A stretch of 64,000 nt of DNA from Caenimonas koreensis DSM 17982 (GCF_009646335.1 NZ_WJBU01000010.1:186001-250000); one strand, 5' to 3'. Numbered from the stretch's first letter, positions 44,864-55,223 are shown. Notes: generated by a model from the sequence alone, not told the origin. Numbers and translations: made by a program.

Positions 44864-44891
44864 GGAACCTTTCGCACATCAGCGTTACAGA
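44864..44891 (+). promoter_or_regulatory. HrpL-box-like promoter motif
   Basis: GGAACC-N15-TTACAGA. The first element is a perfect hrp-box half. The second has T for C at the first two positions of CCACNNA. It ends 34 bases before the ATG at 44926, nearly the same spacing as the box at 37377-37404. Function is inferred. Confidence 0.5.
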
Positions 44892-44925
44892 CCGTGGGAA
44901 CAAGCTCAATTGCGAAAGGTCTTCT

Positions 44926-46788
44926 ATGCTCCCCGCACGTTCCGCAGGCCAATCTGGCTCAACACCACCGACGCAGCCGTCGCCAACGGGCCCTGCGCAG
45001 GCGCGAGCGGGTTCTGCGGCGGGGCGAGCAACGTCCTTCGTGAATTCCTTGGGGCGCAGCTTTGGCAACCTAGCGAGGCGAGTTGCAGACATGCCAGCTG
45101 CGCGACGCAGATCTGAGGATTTGAGCGAGCGGCCGCATGAACCTGCACCGACCGATGCCGTCGAAGGCGGAAACACAGCGCCCGCTGAAATTCGTGCGTT
45201 GGCCATCAGGGAAATAAGGGCTCACCTGGCGGCAAGCCGGGCATCGGCTGGTGACCTTGTCGCGGCTGAGCACCTGCAGCGTTGCATCGACATCTTCGAC
45301 GAAAACCGTGACCGCTTCGGCGTGTTGCCGGACGATGTGCGTCAACTGATGGCGGAGGTGTCGGAACGCGGGAGAGATGCGTGCAATGCGAGGGGTTTGG
45401 CTATCGGTGAAGACCTTTGGCTACTTCGCGCATCCGAGATGCAACGTAGGGCGCGTGAGTTTGGCTCAACAAGCGAACCGCTTACTCGTCTGCCAGAGCA
45501 TCGTCCGATGGATATCCGCGCGCCCATGCTGAATTCGACGGAATGCGCCAAGTTGCAAGCTGGCGTCTTTCCGTGGCCCGGCGATTTTCCCGGTTCGGGG
45601 CGAACTGAATTCGAGAGTTATGTCGGTGACGTGCAGGAAGTACTCTTGCAACTGAAAAACCCAGGTGATGTGGATTTACTCAAACTTGCTTGCGTGTTGC
45701 AGCCCGGAAGCAGCTTTTTCAAGGACGTGTGCGGACATGAGCTCATCAAGAGACTCAATGCGATTCATCGCGGCAGCCAATATGAAGCGGCCAAGCGTCA
45801 AATTGCGGGGAGGGCTCTGTGTTTTGTCGGCCGGGAGGGAGCTCAGTTCCAATATTCTCATGACCCATATGACGCATGTGAACTATTCCACCAGATGTCA
45901 AATGCGCTTTTCATCGATGTGGGGGTGCATCCGCTCGACGATCAAAGGCACTCGGCAGCGTGGGCACTCAATTCCTGCGTGTGGCACTCGCAAGGCCTTA
46001 TCCGCGACGACAGCCTACTCCGCGCCTTGGCCCAGCGCGCGATCGAATCGCCCGCGATGTACGAAGCCGCTTCTACATGGGCACATACCTTGAGATGGGA
46101 CCTTGATGGATTTGTTCGGGCAAATTACCCTCAGGCCGCGCGCGAGCTTGTTGATACGCGTGTCGGCGATCATCTCAACCAAATTGGCGACCTGACCGCC
46201 CTCGTTCAGAGCTATGTAGGCGCACCGCCCACCCGCGCCGACCGCTCAGCAGAGTTAGCACGTCAATCCAAGCGAGTGGGCGAGCTCCAGAAGGGAATTT
46301 ACTCGCTCGTCGGCAAACGCAATGAGCTGATCGCCCATGAGAGACCGATTGAGATCTGGTTGGCCTACGGTGCGCTCGTGGCGGACATTCGGCTGGAAGC
46401 TGGGGAGCGCACCAGTGACCTGCTTGAAGATTTGTGGATCAGTTTGTCGCGAGAACGCCGTGCGTTGACTACCCCGGCTGATATTCAGAAGGTCGACACA
46501 GTACTTGCGCTCTACTTCCAGGAGCATGCGCAGCATTCTTATCAAGTTGCAGATGTGCTGGCCGAGATAGCGCAATACACGTTGACAACCGCGGCGCACT
46601 CGAAATACGACGAGGCCGCTGGTGAGCTGTTCACAGCTCAATGGAAGGTCGTGCTCGAGCGTGTCAAAGCGCTGGAATTCGAAGGCAAGGACGAACTGCT
46701 GGCCAGCCTGTCGGTGCAGCTGGAGGAGTTGGGGAAACAGCCCGGTTGGGCAGCCTGCGCGAGTAGTGCGCGCCTGTATTTCCGCTAG
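44926..46788 (+). CDS. Unrecognised large protein, candidate type III effector
   Basis: A 620-residue protein with no domain I can name. The first 54 residues have no Asp or Glu and are rich in Ser, Pro, Ala, Gly and Arg (MLPARSAGQSGSTPPTQ), which is the usual look of a type III signal. There is no signal peptide or membrane helix. The rest is helical and Cys-poor, with DDVRQLMAEVSERGRDACN and a central region (about 200-420) that reads as a folded domain. The ATG at 44926 is preferred over 44830 because GAAAGG sits 6 bases before it. The frame's base use is less GC-rich than that of the fds genes, which hints at transfer. It interrupts the space between fdsD and the LysR gene. Confidence 0.7.
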   Translation: MLPARSAGQSGSTPPTQPSPTGPAQARAGSAAGRATSFVNSLGRSFGNLARRVADMPAARRRSEDLSERPHEPAPTDAVEGGNTAPAEIRALAIREIRAHLAASRASAGDLVAAEHLQRCIDIFDENRDRFGVLPDDVRQLMAEVSERGRDACNARGLAIGEDLWLLRASEMQRRAREFGSTSEPLTRLPEHRPMDIRAPMLNSTECAKLQAGVFPWPGDFPGSGRTEFESYVGDVQEVLLQLKNPGDVDLLKLACVLQPGSSFFKDVCGHELIKRLNAIHRGSQYEAAKRQIAGRALCFVGREGAQFQYSHDPYDACELFHQMSNALFIDVGVHPLDDQRHSAAWALNSCVWHSQGLIRDDSLLRALAQRAIESPAMYEAASTWAHTLRWDLDGFVRANYPQAARELVDTRVGDHLNQIGDLTALVQSYVGAPPTRADRSAELARQSKRVGELQKGIYSLVGKRNELIAHERPIEIWLAYGALVADIRLEAGERTSDLLEDLWISLSRERRALTTPADIQKVDTVLALYFQEHAQHSYQVADVLAEIAQYTLTTAAHSKYDEAAGELFTAQWKVVLERVKALEFEGKDELLASLSVQLEELGKQPGWAACASSARLYFR

Positions 46789-46930
46789 TTGTGAAATACG
46801 CCGGTCGGTCAGCGCCGACCGGTGCCGGGCCTGGCGAGACCAGCCCTCACGGCGGCTGGCACTACGCCAGGTGACACCGCGAATCTGGCGCAGAATCCGG
46901 CGATATGCACAACGCGCAGCCTGCCTCGCC

Positions 46931-47875
46931 ATGAACGTCCTCGCCTCGATGCGCTACCTGGTGGCGCTCAATGAACAGAAGCACTTCGGCCGCGCGGCCC
47001 AGGCCTGCCACATCACGCAGCCTGCGCTGTCGAATGCGATGCGTGTGCTCGAGCGCGAGTTTGGCGTTGTCATCATTCGCCGCGGCCGCACGTTCGTGGG
47101 CCTCACACCCGAGGGCGAGCGCGTGCTGGCGTCGGCGCAGCGCATGCTGCATGAGCACAACCTTTTGCAGCAGGAGTTGAAGAGCGAAGCAGGGCGTGTG
47201 CAAGGGCCGCTGCGGCTGGGCGCGGTGCCCACGGCCATCCCTGTGCTCGCGCGCTTTGCAGCGATGTTGCGCGTGCGGCAGCCGGGCATCGTGCCAGCCG
47301 TGATTTCGCTCAGCTCGTCGGAGCTGGAGGCGGGTATCGACAGCCTCTCGCTCGACCTGGCCCTGGGCTATACCGAGCGCGTGCGCGAGCGCAAATCGAC
47401 TGTTACGGTCTATCCGCAATACATCGAGCACTACTTTTATCTGCACCGCGCCGCCAAGCCGGCGGCCGGTGGGATGAAGATTGGCGCGCGCGTGAAATGG
47501 AAAGATGTGGCGCAACATCCACTGGCCATGCTCACGCCCGAAATGCATAACCGCACGATCATCGACAGTGCGTTTGCAACGGCGGGCACGCCGGTCAAGC
47601 CTGCGATAGAAACCAACTCCATCCTCTCGCTGGCGTTGAGTGTGGTGGAAGGTGATGTGTCCACGGTGATGCCCGGCGCACTGGTAGCGGCTGTGCGCGG
47701 CTATCGTGAGCTGGAGGCGAATCCGCTCACGTCGCCCGAGGTGCGCACGCCCATTGGCTTTATGTCGAATGCGCTCACGCAGCCTTCGCGCGCGCTGGCC
47801 GAGGCTATCGCACTGGCGCAAGACAAGCAGTGGCTGCGCCATGCTGCACTGCACTCAGGCCTGCTGGCTGCCTGA
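46931..47875 (+). CDS. LysR family regulator, probably of the formate dehydrogenases
   Basis: A 314-residue LysR regulator. The helix-turn-helix is MRYLVALNEQKHFGRAAQAC, then HITQPALSNAMRVLEREFG, followed by the substrate-binding domain. Similar regulators (FdsR) control fds operons in related bacteria, and this one lies between fds and fdnGHI, on the same strand as both. The ATG at 46931 is chosen because homology starts there. Whether it acts on one or both operons is not shown by the sequence. Confidence 0.9.
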   Translation: MNVLASMRYLVALNEQKHFGRAAQACHITQPALSNAMRVLEREFGVVIIRRGRTFVGLTPEGERVLASAQRMLHEHNLLQQELKSEAGRVQGPLRLGAVPTAIPVLARFAAMLRVRQPGIVPAVISLSSSELEAGIDSLSLDLALGYTERVRERKSTVTVYPQYIEHYFYLHRAAKPAAGGMKIGARVKWKDVAQHPLAMLTPEMHNRTIIDSAFATAGTPVKPAIETNSILSLALSVVEGDVSTVMPGALVAAVRGYRELEANPLTSPEVRTPIGFMSNALTQPSRALAEAIALAQDKQWLRHAALHSGLLAA

Positions 47876-48050
47876 CACCCGCGCTGATGTAGGCGGCAAC
47901 TACCTTCAGTGGGCCGTTGCTCCGAGAAAACCCCAATGGGGCGCGCAAACGCTGCGTGCAGGTGTAACCTGCTTGCTACCGTGATCGCGTCCGCTGCCAT
48001 GGTGGGCTCGAAGTCTCAAGCAACTCAGCGTGTACGAGAGGAGCAAAAGC

Positions 48051-51000
48051 ATGGACATGAACCGACGGCAGTTCTTCCGCGTGAGCGGGGCAGGGCTGGC
48101 CGCATCGAGCCTGGTGGCGCTCGGCTTTTCGCCGACAGCTGCGCTGGCTGAGGTGCGGCAGTTCAAGCTCTCGCGAACGACTGAAACCCGCAACACCTGC
48201 CCCTACTGCTCGGTGGGCTGCGGCATCCTGATGTACAGCCTGGGCGACAAGTCGAAAAACGCGCTGCCCGACATCATCCACATCGAAGGCGACCCGGATC
48301 ACCCCGTCAACCGCGGTACGCTGTGCCCCAAGGGCGCGGGCCTGCTCGACTTCGTGCACAGCCCCAACCGGCTGAAGTACCCCGAGATCCGCGAGCCCGG
48401 CGCCAGCGAGTGGAAACGCGTGAGCTGGGACGAAGCGATGACGCGGCTGGCCAAGCTCATGAAGGCTGACCGCGACGCGAACTTCATTGCGCAGAACGCC
48501 GACGGCAAAACCGTCAACCGCTGGACTTCCACCGGCATGCTCTGCGCATCAGCATCCTCCAACGAATCGGGCTACATCACGCACAAGGCGATGCGCTCGA
48601 TGGGGATGCTCGTATTCGACAATCAAGCGCGCGTTTGACACGGACCGACGGTGGCCAGTCTGGCCCCGACGTTCGGACGCGGCGCGATGACCAACCACTG
48701 GGTGGACATCAAGAATGCCGATCTCGTTCTCATCATGGGTGGCAATGCCGCTGAAGCGCATCCGTGCGGCTTCAAGTGGGTCATAGAAGCCAAGCAGCAC
48801 AACAAGGCGAAGCTGATCGTCGTCGACCCGCGCTTCACGCGCTCGGCCGCGATGAGCGACTACTACGCGCCAATTCGCGCGGGCACGGACATCGCCTTCC
48901 TGGGCGGTGTCATCAACTACCTGCTGTCGAACAACAAGATCCACCAGGACTACGTCGCGAACTACACGAACGCGTCGTTCATCGTGGGCGAGGCGTTCGG
49001 CTTCAAGGACGGCCTGTTCAGCGGCTACGACGAAGCCAAGCGCAATTACAGCGCGGCGAGCTGGGCGTACGAGATGGACGGCGACTTCGCCAAGACCGAC
49101 CCGACGATGCAGCACCCGCGCTGCGTGCTCAACGTGATGAAGGCGCACTTCTCGCGCTACACGCCCGAGATGGTCAGCCGCATCACCGGCACGCCCAAAG
49201 ACAAGTTCCAGAAGATCTGCCAGATGATTGGCGAGACGGCGGTGCCAGGCAAGGCGATGACCATCATGTACGCGCTGGGCTGGACACAGCACAGCACGGG
49301 CTCGCAGATGATCCGCACGGCCGCCATCATGCAGCTGCTGCTGGGCAACATCGGCATCGCCGGCGGCGGCATGAACGCGCTGCGCGGCCACAGCAACATC
49401 CAGGGCCTGACGGACCTGGGCCTGCTGTCGAACTCGCTGCCGGGCTACCTGAGCCTGCCGCGCGATGCAGAGCAGGATCTTGAGACGTACTACAAGCCGC
49501 GCGCGTTGAAGCCCCTGCGGCCCAACCAGATGAGCTACTGGCAGAACTACCCCAAGTTCTTCGTCAGCATGCAAAAAGCCTGGTGGGGCGCAGCGGCCAC
49601 GGCCGAGAACAACTGGGCCTTCGACTACCTGCCCAAGTGGGACAGGCTGTACGACGTGCTGCAGGCGTTCGAGCTGATGAACCAGGGCAAGCTCAACGGC
49701 TACATCTGCCAGGGCTTCAACCCGGTGGGATCCTTTCCGAACAAGAAGAAGATCATCGCGGGCCTGTCGAAGCTGAAGTTCCTCGCGATCATCGATCCGC
49801 TCAACACAGAGACGGCGGAGTTCTGGAAGAACTACGGCGAACACAACGACGTTAAGAGCTCGGAGATCCAGACGACGGTGTTCCGCTTCCCGTCCACGTG
49901 CTTTGCGGAAGAAGACGGCTCGCTCACCAACTCGGGCCGCTGGCTGCAGTGGCACTGGAAGGGCGCGAACCCGCCGGGCGAGGCCAAGGGCGATCCGGAA
50001 ATCATCGCGGACCTGTTCTCGCGCATCCGTGCGATGTATGCGAAGGACGGCGGCGCGTTCCCCGACCCCATCGTCAAGCTCACGTGGCCCTACAAGATTC
50101 CATCCGCGCCTTCTGCCGAAGAGCTCGCGATGGAATACAACGGCAAGGCGCTGGCCGATGTGCTCGCACCGCCCGACCCGAAAGACCCGAAGGCGCCGCA
50201 AAAGGTGCTGGTGAAGGCGGGTGAGCAGTTGCCCGGCTTTGGCATGCTGCGCGATGACGGCAGCACGTCGTGCGGCTGCTGGATTTATTCCGGCGCATGG
50301 ACGCAGGCCGGCAACCAGATGGCGCGGCGCGACAACGCGGACCCATGGGGCATCGGCCAGACGCTGAACTGGGCGTGGGGGTGGCCCGCGAACCGGCGCA
50401 TTCTGTACAACGCTGCGTCGAGCGCGCCTGATGGCAAGCCTTGGAATGCCAAGCGCCGCCTCGTGCAATGGAACGGCACGGCGTGGGGTGGCTCTGACGT
50501 GCCCGACATCCGGCCCGATGCCAACCCGGGCGACGAGAACCGCGTGCAGCCGTTCATCATGACGGCCGAGGGCGTGGCCCGCATGTATGCGCCCACAGGC
50601 ATGGCCGAAGGCTCGCTGCCCGAGCACTACGAGCCGTTCGAATCGCCGCTTGAAAACAACCCGATGAACACCAACCCGAAAGCGCGGGCCAACCCGGCGG
50701 CGCGCGTGTTCAAAGGTGACATGGAAGCGTTCGGCAAACCGAAGGACTTCCCGTATGTGGCGACGAGCTATCGCCTCACCGAGCACTTCCACTACTGGAC
50801 GAAGAACGTGGAGACGTCGGCCATCATCCAGCCGCAGCAGTTTGTGGAGATAGGCGAAGAGCTCGCCAAGGCCAAGGGCATCAACAACGGCGACATGGTG
50901 AAGGTCTCGTCCAACCGCGGCTTCATCAAGGCCGTGGCGGTGGTGACCAAGCGCATTCCGCAGCTGGATGTCGATGGCAAGAAGGTCGACACGGTGGGCC

Positions 51001-51134
51001 TGCCCAATCACTGGGGCTTCGTGGGTGTGGCCAAACCGGGTTACCTGGTCAACACGCTCACGCCATTCGTGGGGGATGCGAACACGCAGACGCCCGAATA
51101 CAAATCCTTCACCGTCAACATCGAGAAAGCATAG
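48051..51134 (+). CDS. fdnG: Formate dehydrogenase-N/O alpha subunit, selenoprotein
   Basis: A 1027-residue molybdenum/tungsten subunit exported by the Tat system (MNRRQFFRVSG near the start). A [4Fe-4S] motif CPYCSVGCG follows. The in-frame TGA at 48636-48638 is residue 196, the exact position of selenocysteine in E. coli FdnG, and the flanks are the same: NQARV before it and HGPTVASLAPTFGRG after it. So one protein spans the TGA; the frame is not broken. A SECIS hairpin follows the TGA. It oxidises formate in the periplasm and passes electrons to FdnH. AGGAG ribosome site 7 bases before ATG 48051. Whether it is closer to FdnG or FdoG cannot be settled. Confidence 0.96.
48636..48668 (+). promoter_or_regulatory. 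SECIS element of fdnG (with the selenocysteine TGA)
   Basis: After the TGA (48636-48638) a stem forms from CGG (48649-48651), a bulged T (48652), GGCC (48653-48656), the loop AGTCT (48657-48661), GGCC (48662-48665) and CCG (48666-48668). The bulged U and a GU-containing apical loop are the two features that bacterial SelB needs. The loop is the same as the one recalled for E. coli fdnG, while the stem bases differ in pairs, a sign of conserved structure. SelB is encoded 6.6 kb downstream. Confidence 0.9.
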
Positions 51135-51143
51135 GAGAACCAC

Positions 51144-52082
51144 ATGTCTTCATTGCAATCCCTCGATATCGTCGCCCGCTCGGCGACCACGACGCCATCG
51201 CCGCATGCGCGCAGCCACACGCCGGAAGTCGCGAAGCTCATCGATGTGTCCAGCTGCATCGGCTGCAAGGCATGCCAGGTGGCCTGCATGCAGTGGAACG
51301 ACCTGCGCGATGAGGTGGGCACCAACCACGGCACTTACGACAACCCGGTTGACCTCACGCCGCAATCCTGGACGGTGATGAAGTTCTCCGAAGTGGTGAT
51401 GCCGTCGAAGGAGCAGGGCAACCACCTCGAATGGCTGATCCGCAAAGACGGCTGCATGCACTGCGCCGACCCCGGCTGCCTGAAAGCGTGCCCGGCGCCC
51501 GGCGCGATCGTGCAGTACAGCAACGGCATCGTCGACTTCATCAGCGAGAACTGCATTGGCTGCGGCAACTGCGTGACGGGCTGCCCCTTCGATGTGCCTC
51601 GCATCTCGAAGGTGGACAACAAAGCGTACAAGTGCTCGCTGTGCTCTGACCGTGTGGGTGTGGGCCTTGAGCCTGCGTGCGCCAAGGCCTGCCCGACCGG
51701 CGCCATTCACTTCGGCTCCAAGGAAGACATGCTGGAGTTCGGCGCGGGCCGCGTGAGCGAGTTGAAGACGCGCGGCTTTGACAACGCTGGTGTGTACGAC
51801 CCCAAGGGTGTGGGCGGCACGCACGTGATGTATGTGCTGCAGCACGCAGACCAGCCCGAGATCTACGCGGGCCTGCCCGCCAACCCGAGCATCAGCCCGC
51901 TGGTGTCGCTGTGGAAGGGCATTGCCAAGCCGCTGGCCGTGGCCGCGATGATCGGCGCTGCGGTCGCTGGCTTCTTCCACTACGTGAAGGTCGGGCCGAT
52001 TGAAGAGAGCCCCGACGACGACGCGCATCCGCATGCCGACGGCGATGTGGCCGTTGAAATCGATGAACCCCGTGCAGGTTAA
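51144..52082 (+). CDS. fdnH: Formate dehydrogenase-N/O beta (iron-sulfur) subunit
   Basis: A 312-residue protein with four [4Fe-4S] clusters: [15 protein letters not shown], the central [34 protein letters not shown], and [23 protein letters not shown]-terminal helix at about residues 263-285 anchors it in the membrane. It carries electrons from FdnG to the cytochrome subunit. AGGAG ribosome site, 9 bases after fdnG. Confidence 0.95.
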   Translation: MSSLQSLDIVARSATTTPSPHARSHTPEVAKLIDVSSCIGCKACQVACMQWNDLRDEVGTNHGTYDNPVDLTPQSWTVMKFSEVVMPSKEQGNHLEWLIRKDGCMHCADPGCLKACPAPGAIVQYSNGIVDFISENCIGCGNCVTGCPFDVPRISKVDNKAYKCSLCSDRVGVGLEPACAKACPTGAIHFGSKEDMLEFGAGRVSELKTRGFDNAGVYDPKGVGGTHVMYVLQHADQPEIYAGLPANPSISPLVSLWKGIAKPLAVAAMIGAAVAGFFHYVKVGPIEESPDDDAHPHADGDVAVEIDEPRAG

Positions 52083-52093
52083 GGAGAGCAGAC

Positions 52094-52714
52094 ATGGAAC
52101 GACTCATCCAGCGCTACCCTGACCGCACACGCATGAACCACTGGCTGGTGGCCATGCTTTTCGTCTGCGCGGCCCTTTCAGGCTTCGCGTTCTTCCACCC
52201 GGCGTTCTACTTCTTCACCGCGCTGTTCGGCGGCGGGGCGTGGACGCGCATCCTGCATCCGTTCATCGGCGTGTTCATGATGCTGTGCTTCGTCGGCATG
52301 TTCGTGCAGGTGTGGCGCGACAACGTCTGGCGCGACGGCGACGGCGAGTGGGTGCGGCGTTCTGGCACGCTGCTGCGCGGCGACGAAGACGGCATGCCTG
52401 CCGTCGGCAAGTACAACGGCGGGCAGAAGGCGATCTTCTGGCTCTTCACGCTGTGCCTCGTCGTGTTGCTGGTCACGGGCTTCACGTTCTGGCAGCCGTG
52501 GTTTGCCGACGCGTTCCCGATCACGGTGCGGCGCATTGGTGTGCTGCTGCATGCCGTGGCAGCGTTCATCCTGGTGCTGGGCGCCATCGTGCACATTTAC
52601 GCGGCCATCTGGGTCAAGGGCTCTATCCGCGCGATGACGCGCGGCTACGTGAGCGCAGCCTGGGCGCGGCGCCATCATTTGCTGTGGTACCGTGAAGTGA
52701 CAGGCGACAAATGA
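52094..52714 (+). CDS. fdnI: Formate dehydrogenase-N/O gamma (cytochrome b556) subunit
   Basis: A 206-residue membrane protein with four helices. The His residues expected to bind two haems are seen in RMNHWLVAML, ILHPFIGVFM and VHIYAAIWVKGS. It hands electrons from formate to quinone. It directly follows fdnH (11 bases), completing fdnGHI. Confidence 0.94.
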   Translation: MERLIQRYPDRTRMNHWLVAMLFVCAALSGFAFFHPAFYFFTALFGGGAWTRILHPFIGVFMMLCFVGMFVQVWRDNVWRDGDGEWVRRSGTLLRGDEDGMPAVGKYNGGQKAIFWLFTLCLVVLLVTGFTFWQPWFADAFPITVRRIGVLLHAVAAFILVLGAIVHIYAAIWVKGSIRAMTRGYVSAAWARRHHLLWYREVTGDK

Positions 52715-52733
52715 CACGCACCGCAGGAGTTCG

Positions 52734-53768
52734 ATGAGTTCCATACAGGCCAGGCCACTGCTCAGTCCTGAAGAGATCGCAGTCCGCGCGGGCCAGGAGG
52801 CTCAGTTCTTCCGGCTGCCAGTGCGCGGCGAGGTTTTTGCTGAACGAGATATCCGCCTGCGCCAGGGCGCAGCCGGCAACTCGATGCGCGACTACCTGCT
52901 GTTGATGGCCGATGTCGTCCGCGCGCAGCACGACGTGCTGCAGACTTACCCCACCGTGAAACTGCCAAGCGCAGCAGATATCGACGCTGCGTCCCGCGCC
53001 GGCATGCCGCTGCTGCCGGTGGAGCACTGGCCGCGCGACCCGGCGTGGCGCGAAGGCTTCACGCGCATTCTTGACGCCGTGCTCGCGCGCCTGCCGGCGG
53101 GCCCTGCGCGCGACAGCGTTGCTTCCTTGCGTGCTGCCGACGTGGACGTGATCGAGCGGCAGGCAGACCGGCTGTCGCAGAACATCACCTTCGGGCTGGA
53201 CTTTGCCGCGGCGCCCTTCATAGGCGCTGCATTGCAGGCGTACTGGACGCACATGGTCATTGCCACCCAAGAGCTGCATGGCAAAGGCCCGATAGCGCCC
53301 TTCGGCCGCATTGACGACGCCACGCGCTGCCCCTGCTGCGGCGGCCTGCCGGTGGCCAGCGTCTCGCGCATTGACCCGGGGCAGGGCGGCCTGCGTTACC
53401 TGCAGTGCTCGATGTGTTCGACGCAGTGGCACATGGTGCGAATCAAGTGCACGCATTGCCAGAGCACGAAGGGCATCCACTACCAGTCGCTGCAACTGGC
53501 AGCTGCCGAGGCACCCGCTGCCGCAACTGCAGTCGTAGAAGCTGAGACATGCGATGAATGCGGCAGCTATTTGAAGATCGTGCGCATGGAGCGTGACCCG
53601 CATGTGGAAGCGATGGCCGATGACTTGGCCACGGTGACGCTCGACCTGCTGGTGAGCGAAGCTGGCTACCAGCGGCACGGCGCGAACTACATGCTGCTCT
53701 TTGGCGACCCGGAGTCGCCACCTGACACACCCGGCTCACAGGGAGACGGCGCAGGCGGAGGCGGTTGA
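52734..53768 (+). CDS. fdhE: Formate dehydrogenase accessory protein FdhE
   Basis: A 344-residue cytoplasmic maturation factor for respiratory formate dehydrogenases. The C-terminal half has the four metal-binding CxxC pairs: CPCCGG, CSMCS, CTHCQ and CDECGS. The N-terminal half is helical. It is longer than E. coli FdhE (309 residues) because of an extra Ala-rich loop near residue 262. AGGAG ribosome site. The stop overlaps the selA start (TGATG). Confidence 0.94.
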   Translation: MSSIQARPLLSPEEIAVRAGQEAQFFRLPVRGEVFAERDIRLRQGAAGNSMRDYLLLMADVVRAQHDVLQTYPTVKLPSAADIDAASRAGMPLLPVEHWPRDPAWREGFTRILDAVLARLPAGPARDSVASLRAADVDVIERQADRLSQNITFGLDFAAAPFIGAALQAYWTHMVIATQELHGKGPIAPFGRIDDATRCPCCGGLPVASVSRIDPGQGGLRYLQCSMCSTQWHMVRIKCTHCQSTKGIHYQSLQLAAAEAPAAATAVVEAETCDECGSYLKIVRMERDPHVEAMADDLATVTLDLLVSEAGYQRHGANYMLLFGDPESPPDTPGSQGDGAGGGG

Positions 53769-55216
53769 TGGCGCTGACCCGAGAGTCCGTGGTTCACGGC
53801 TCGAAGGCCAGGCCCCAGGATCTGCCTTCGGTTGACAAGCTGCTGCGGCTGGCCGCAGTACAGACACTGCTTGATGCGCATGGCCATACGCTGGTCACTG
53901 ACGAGGCGCGCGCGTTGCTCGATGGCCTGCGCGCCCGTGCGGTCGCGGGCGACTTGCCCTCGGAGTCGCTCGAAGCCGATTCGCTCACTGCAAGCCTGTG
54001 CGCGCAAGTCGAAGCACGCGTGGCGCCGCGCCTGCGCTGCGTGGTCAACCTCACTGGCACGGTCATTCACACGAACATGGGGCGATCAGTGTTGCCACAA
54101 GCGGCCATCGACCATGTCGCGCGAATGATGTCGGGGCCGAACAATCTTGAATACGACATTGCTGCGGGCGGGCGGGGTGATCGTGATTCGATCGTCGAAG
54201 GGCTGCTATGCGAGATCACGGGCGCGCAAGCGGCAACGGTGGTGAACAACAACGCAGCCGCTGTGCTGCTCACGCTCGCGGCCCTTTCGCATGAACGCGA
54301 GGCCATCGTGTCGCGCGGCGAGCTGGTGGAGATCGGTGGTGCTTTCCGCATGCCGGATGTGATGGCGAGTGCGGGCGCCATCATGGTGGAAGTCGGCACG
54401 ACGAATCGCACTCATTTGGTTGACTACGCGCGTGCCATCGGCCCGAACACCGGCCTGCTGTTGAAGGTGCACACGAGCAACTACGCGGTGCAGGGGTTTA
54501 CGTCGGCTGTGCCTGAATCAGAGCTCGCGCAACTGAGTCGCGAACGCGGCGTGCCACTGGCAACGGACCTGGGCAGCGGCTCGCTCATTGACATGGCGAA
54601 GTACGGCCTGCCGAAAGAGCCGACGCCGCAGGAGATGCTGGCCGCCGGCTGCGGCGTCGTCACGTTCTCGGGCGACAAGCTGCTCGGCGGCCCGCAGGCC
54701 GGGCTGATCGTGGGCGACAGGGAGCTGGTCGGCAAGATCCGCAAGTTCCCGATGAAGCGGGCGCTGCGTTTGTCGAAGCTGCCGCTGGCCGCGCTGGAAG
54801 CAACGCTGATGCTGTACCTGCAGCCTGAACTGCTCACGCGCGAGTTGCCGACGCTGCGTTGGCTCACGCGTTCGGAACGTGAAGTGAATGCGATGGCGCA
54901 GCAGTTGCTGGAGCCGCTTCGCGCAGCCGTCTCGCCGCGATTCGAAGTGAGCGTGGTGGCGCTGTCGAGCCAGATCGGGTCGGGGTCGCTGCCTGTGGAG
55001 CGGCTGCCCTCGGCGGGGCTTTCCATCACGCCAGTGCTGAGCGGCAAGCGTGGCGTGGGCACGGCGCTCGATGCATTGGCGCAGGCGCTGCGCGGTCTGC
55101 CCGTGCCGGTGATCGGCCGCATTGCAGATGACTGCCTGCTTCTCGATGTGCGCTGCCTCGACGATGCAACGCAAGTGCTGCAGCAACTAGGCGCGCTGCG
55201 CGAAGCGCTGGCCTGA
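53768..55216 (+). CDS. selA: L-seryl-tRNA(Sec) selenium transferase
   Basis: A 482-residue PLP enzyme that turns Ser-tRNA(Sec) into Sec-tRNA(Sec) with selenophosphate. The N-terminal tRNA-binding region opens with LPSVDKLLRL. The core has NLTGTVIHTNMGRS, NNNAAAVLLTL, DLGSGSL and the PLP Lys (about residue 304) in VTFSGDKLLGGPQAG. It is coupled to fdhE by overlap and followed by selB after 7 bases, so selenocysteine synthesis is produced with the enzyme that needs it. Confidence 0.97.
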   Translation: MALTRESVVHGSKARPQDLPSVDKLLRLAAVQTLLDAHGHTLVTDEARALLDGLRARAVAGDLPSESLEADSLTASLCAQVEARVAPRLRCVVNLTGTVIHTNMGRSVLPQAAIDHVARMMSGPNNLEYDIAAGGRGDRDSIVEGLLCEITGAQAATVVNNNAAAVLLTLAALSHEREAIVSRGELVEIGGAFRMPDVMASAGAIMVEVGTTNRTHLVDYARAIGPNTGLLLKVHTSNYAVQGFTSAVPESELAQLSRERGVPLATDLGSGSLIDMAKYGLPKEPTPQEMLAAGCGVVTFSGDKLLGGPQAGLIVGDRELVGKIRKFPMKRALRLSKLPLAALEATLMLYLQPELLTRELPTLRWLTRSEREVNAMAQQLLEPLRAAVSPRFEVSVVALSSQIGSGSLPVERLPSAGLSITPVLSGKRGVGTALDALAQALRGLPVPVIGRIADDCLLLDVRCLDDATQVLQQLGALREALA

Positions 55217-55223
55217 TCGCACC

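Noticed and set aside
44860..44926. PIP box (TTCGC-N15-TTCGC) for HrpX/HrpB control
   Set aside because: Only one TTCGC is present (within the spacer of the HrpL-like box). No second half lies 15 bases away.
48636..48650. Apparent frameshift or nonsense mutation that splits fdnG
   Set aside because: The frame is the same on both sides, the TGA is at the Sec position of FdnG, and a SECIS hairpin plus selA, selB and selC are present.
48549..51143. Open frame of 864 codons on the minus strand, opposite fdnG
   Set aside because: It is a by-product of high GC and codon bias in the real fdnG gene. The residues are mostly Arg, His, Val and Ala, with no domain or ribosome site.
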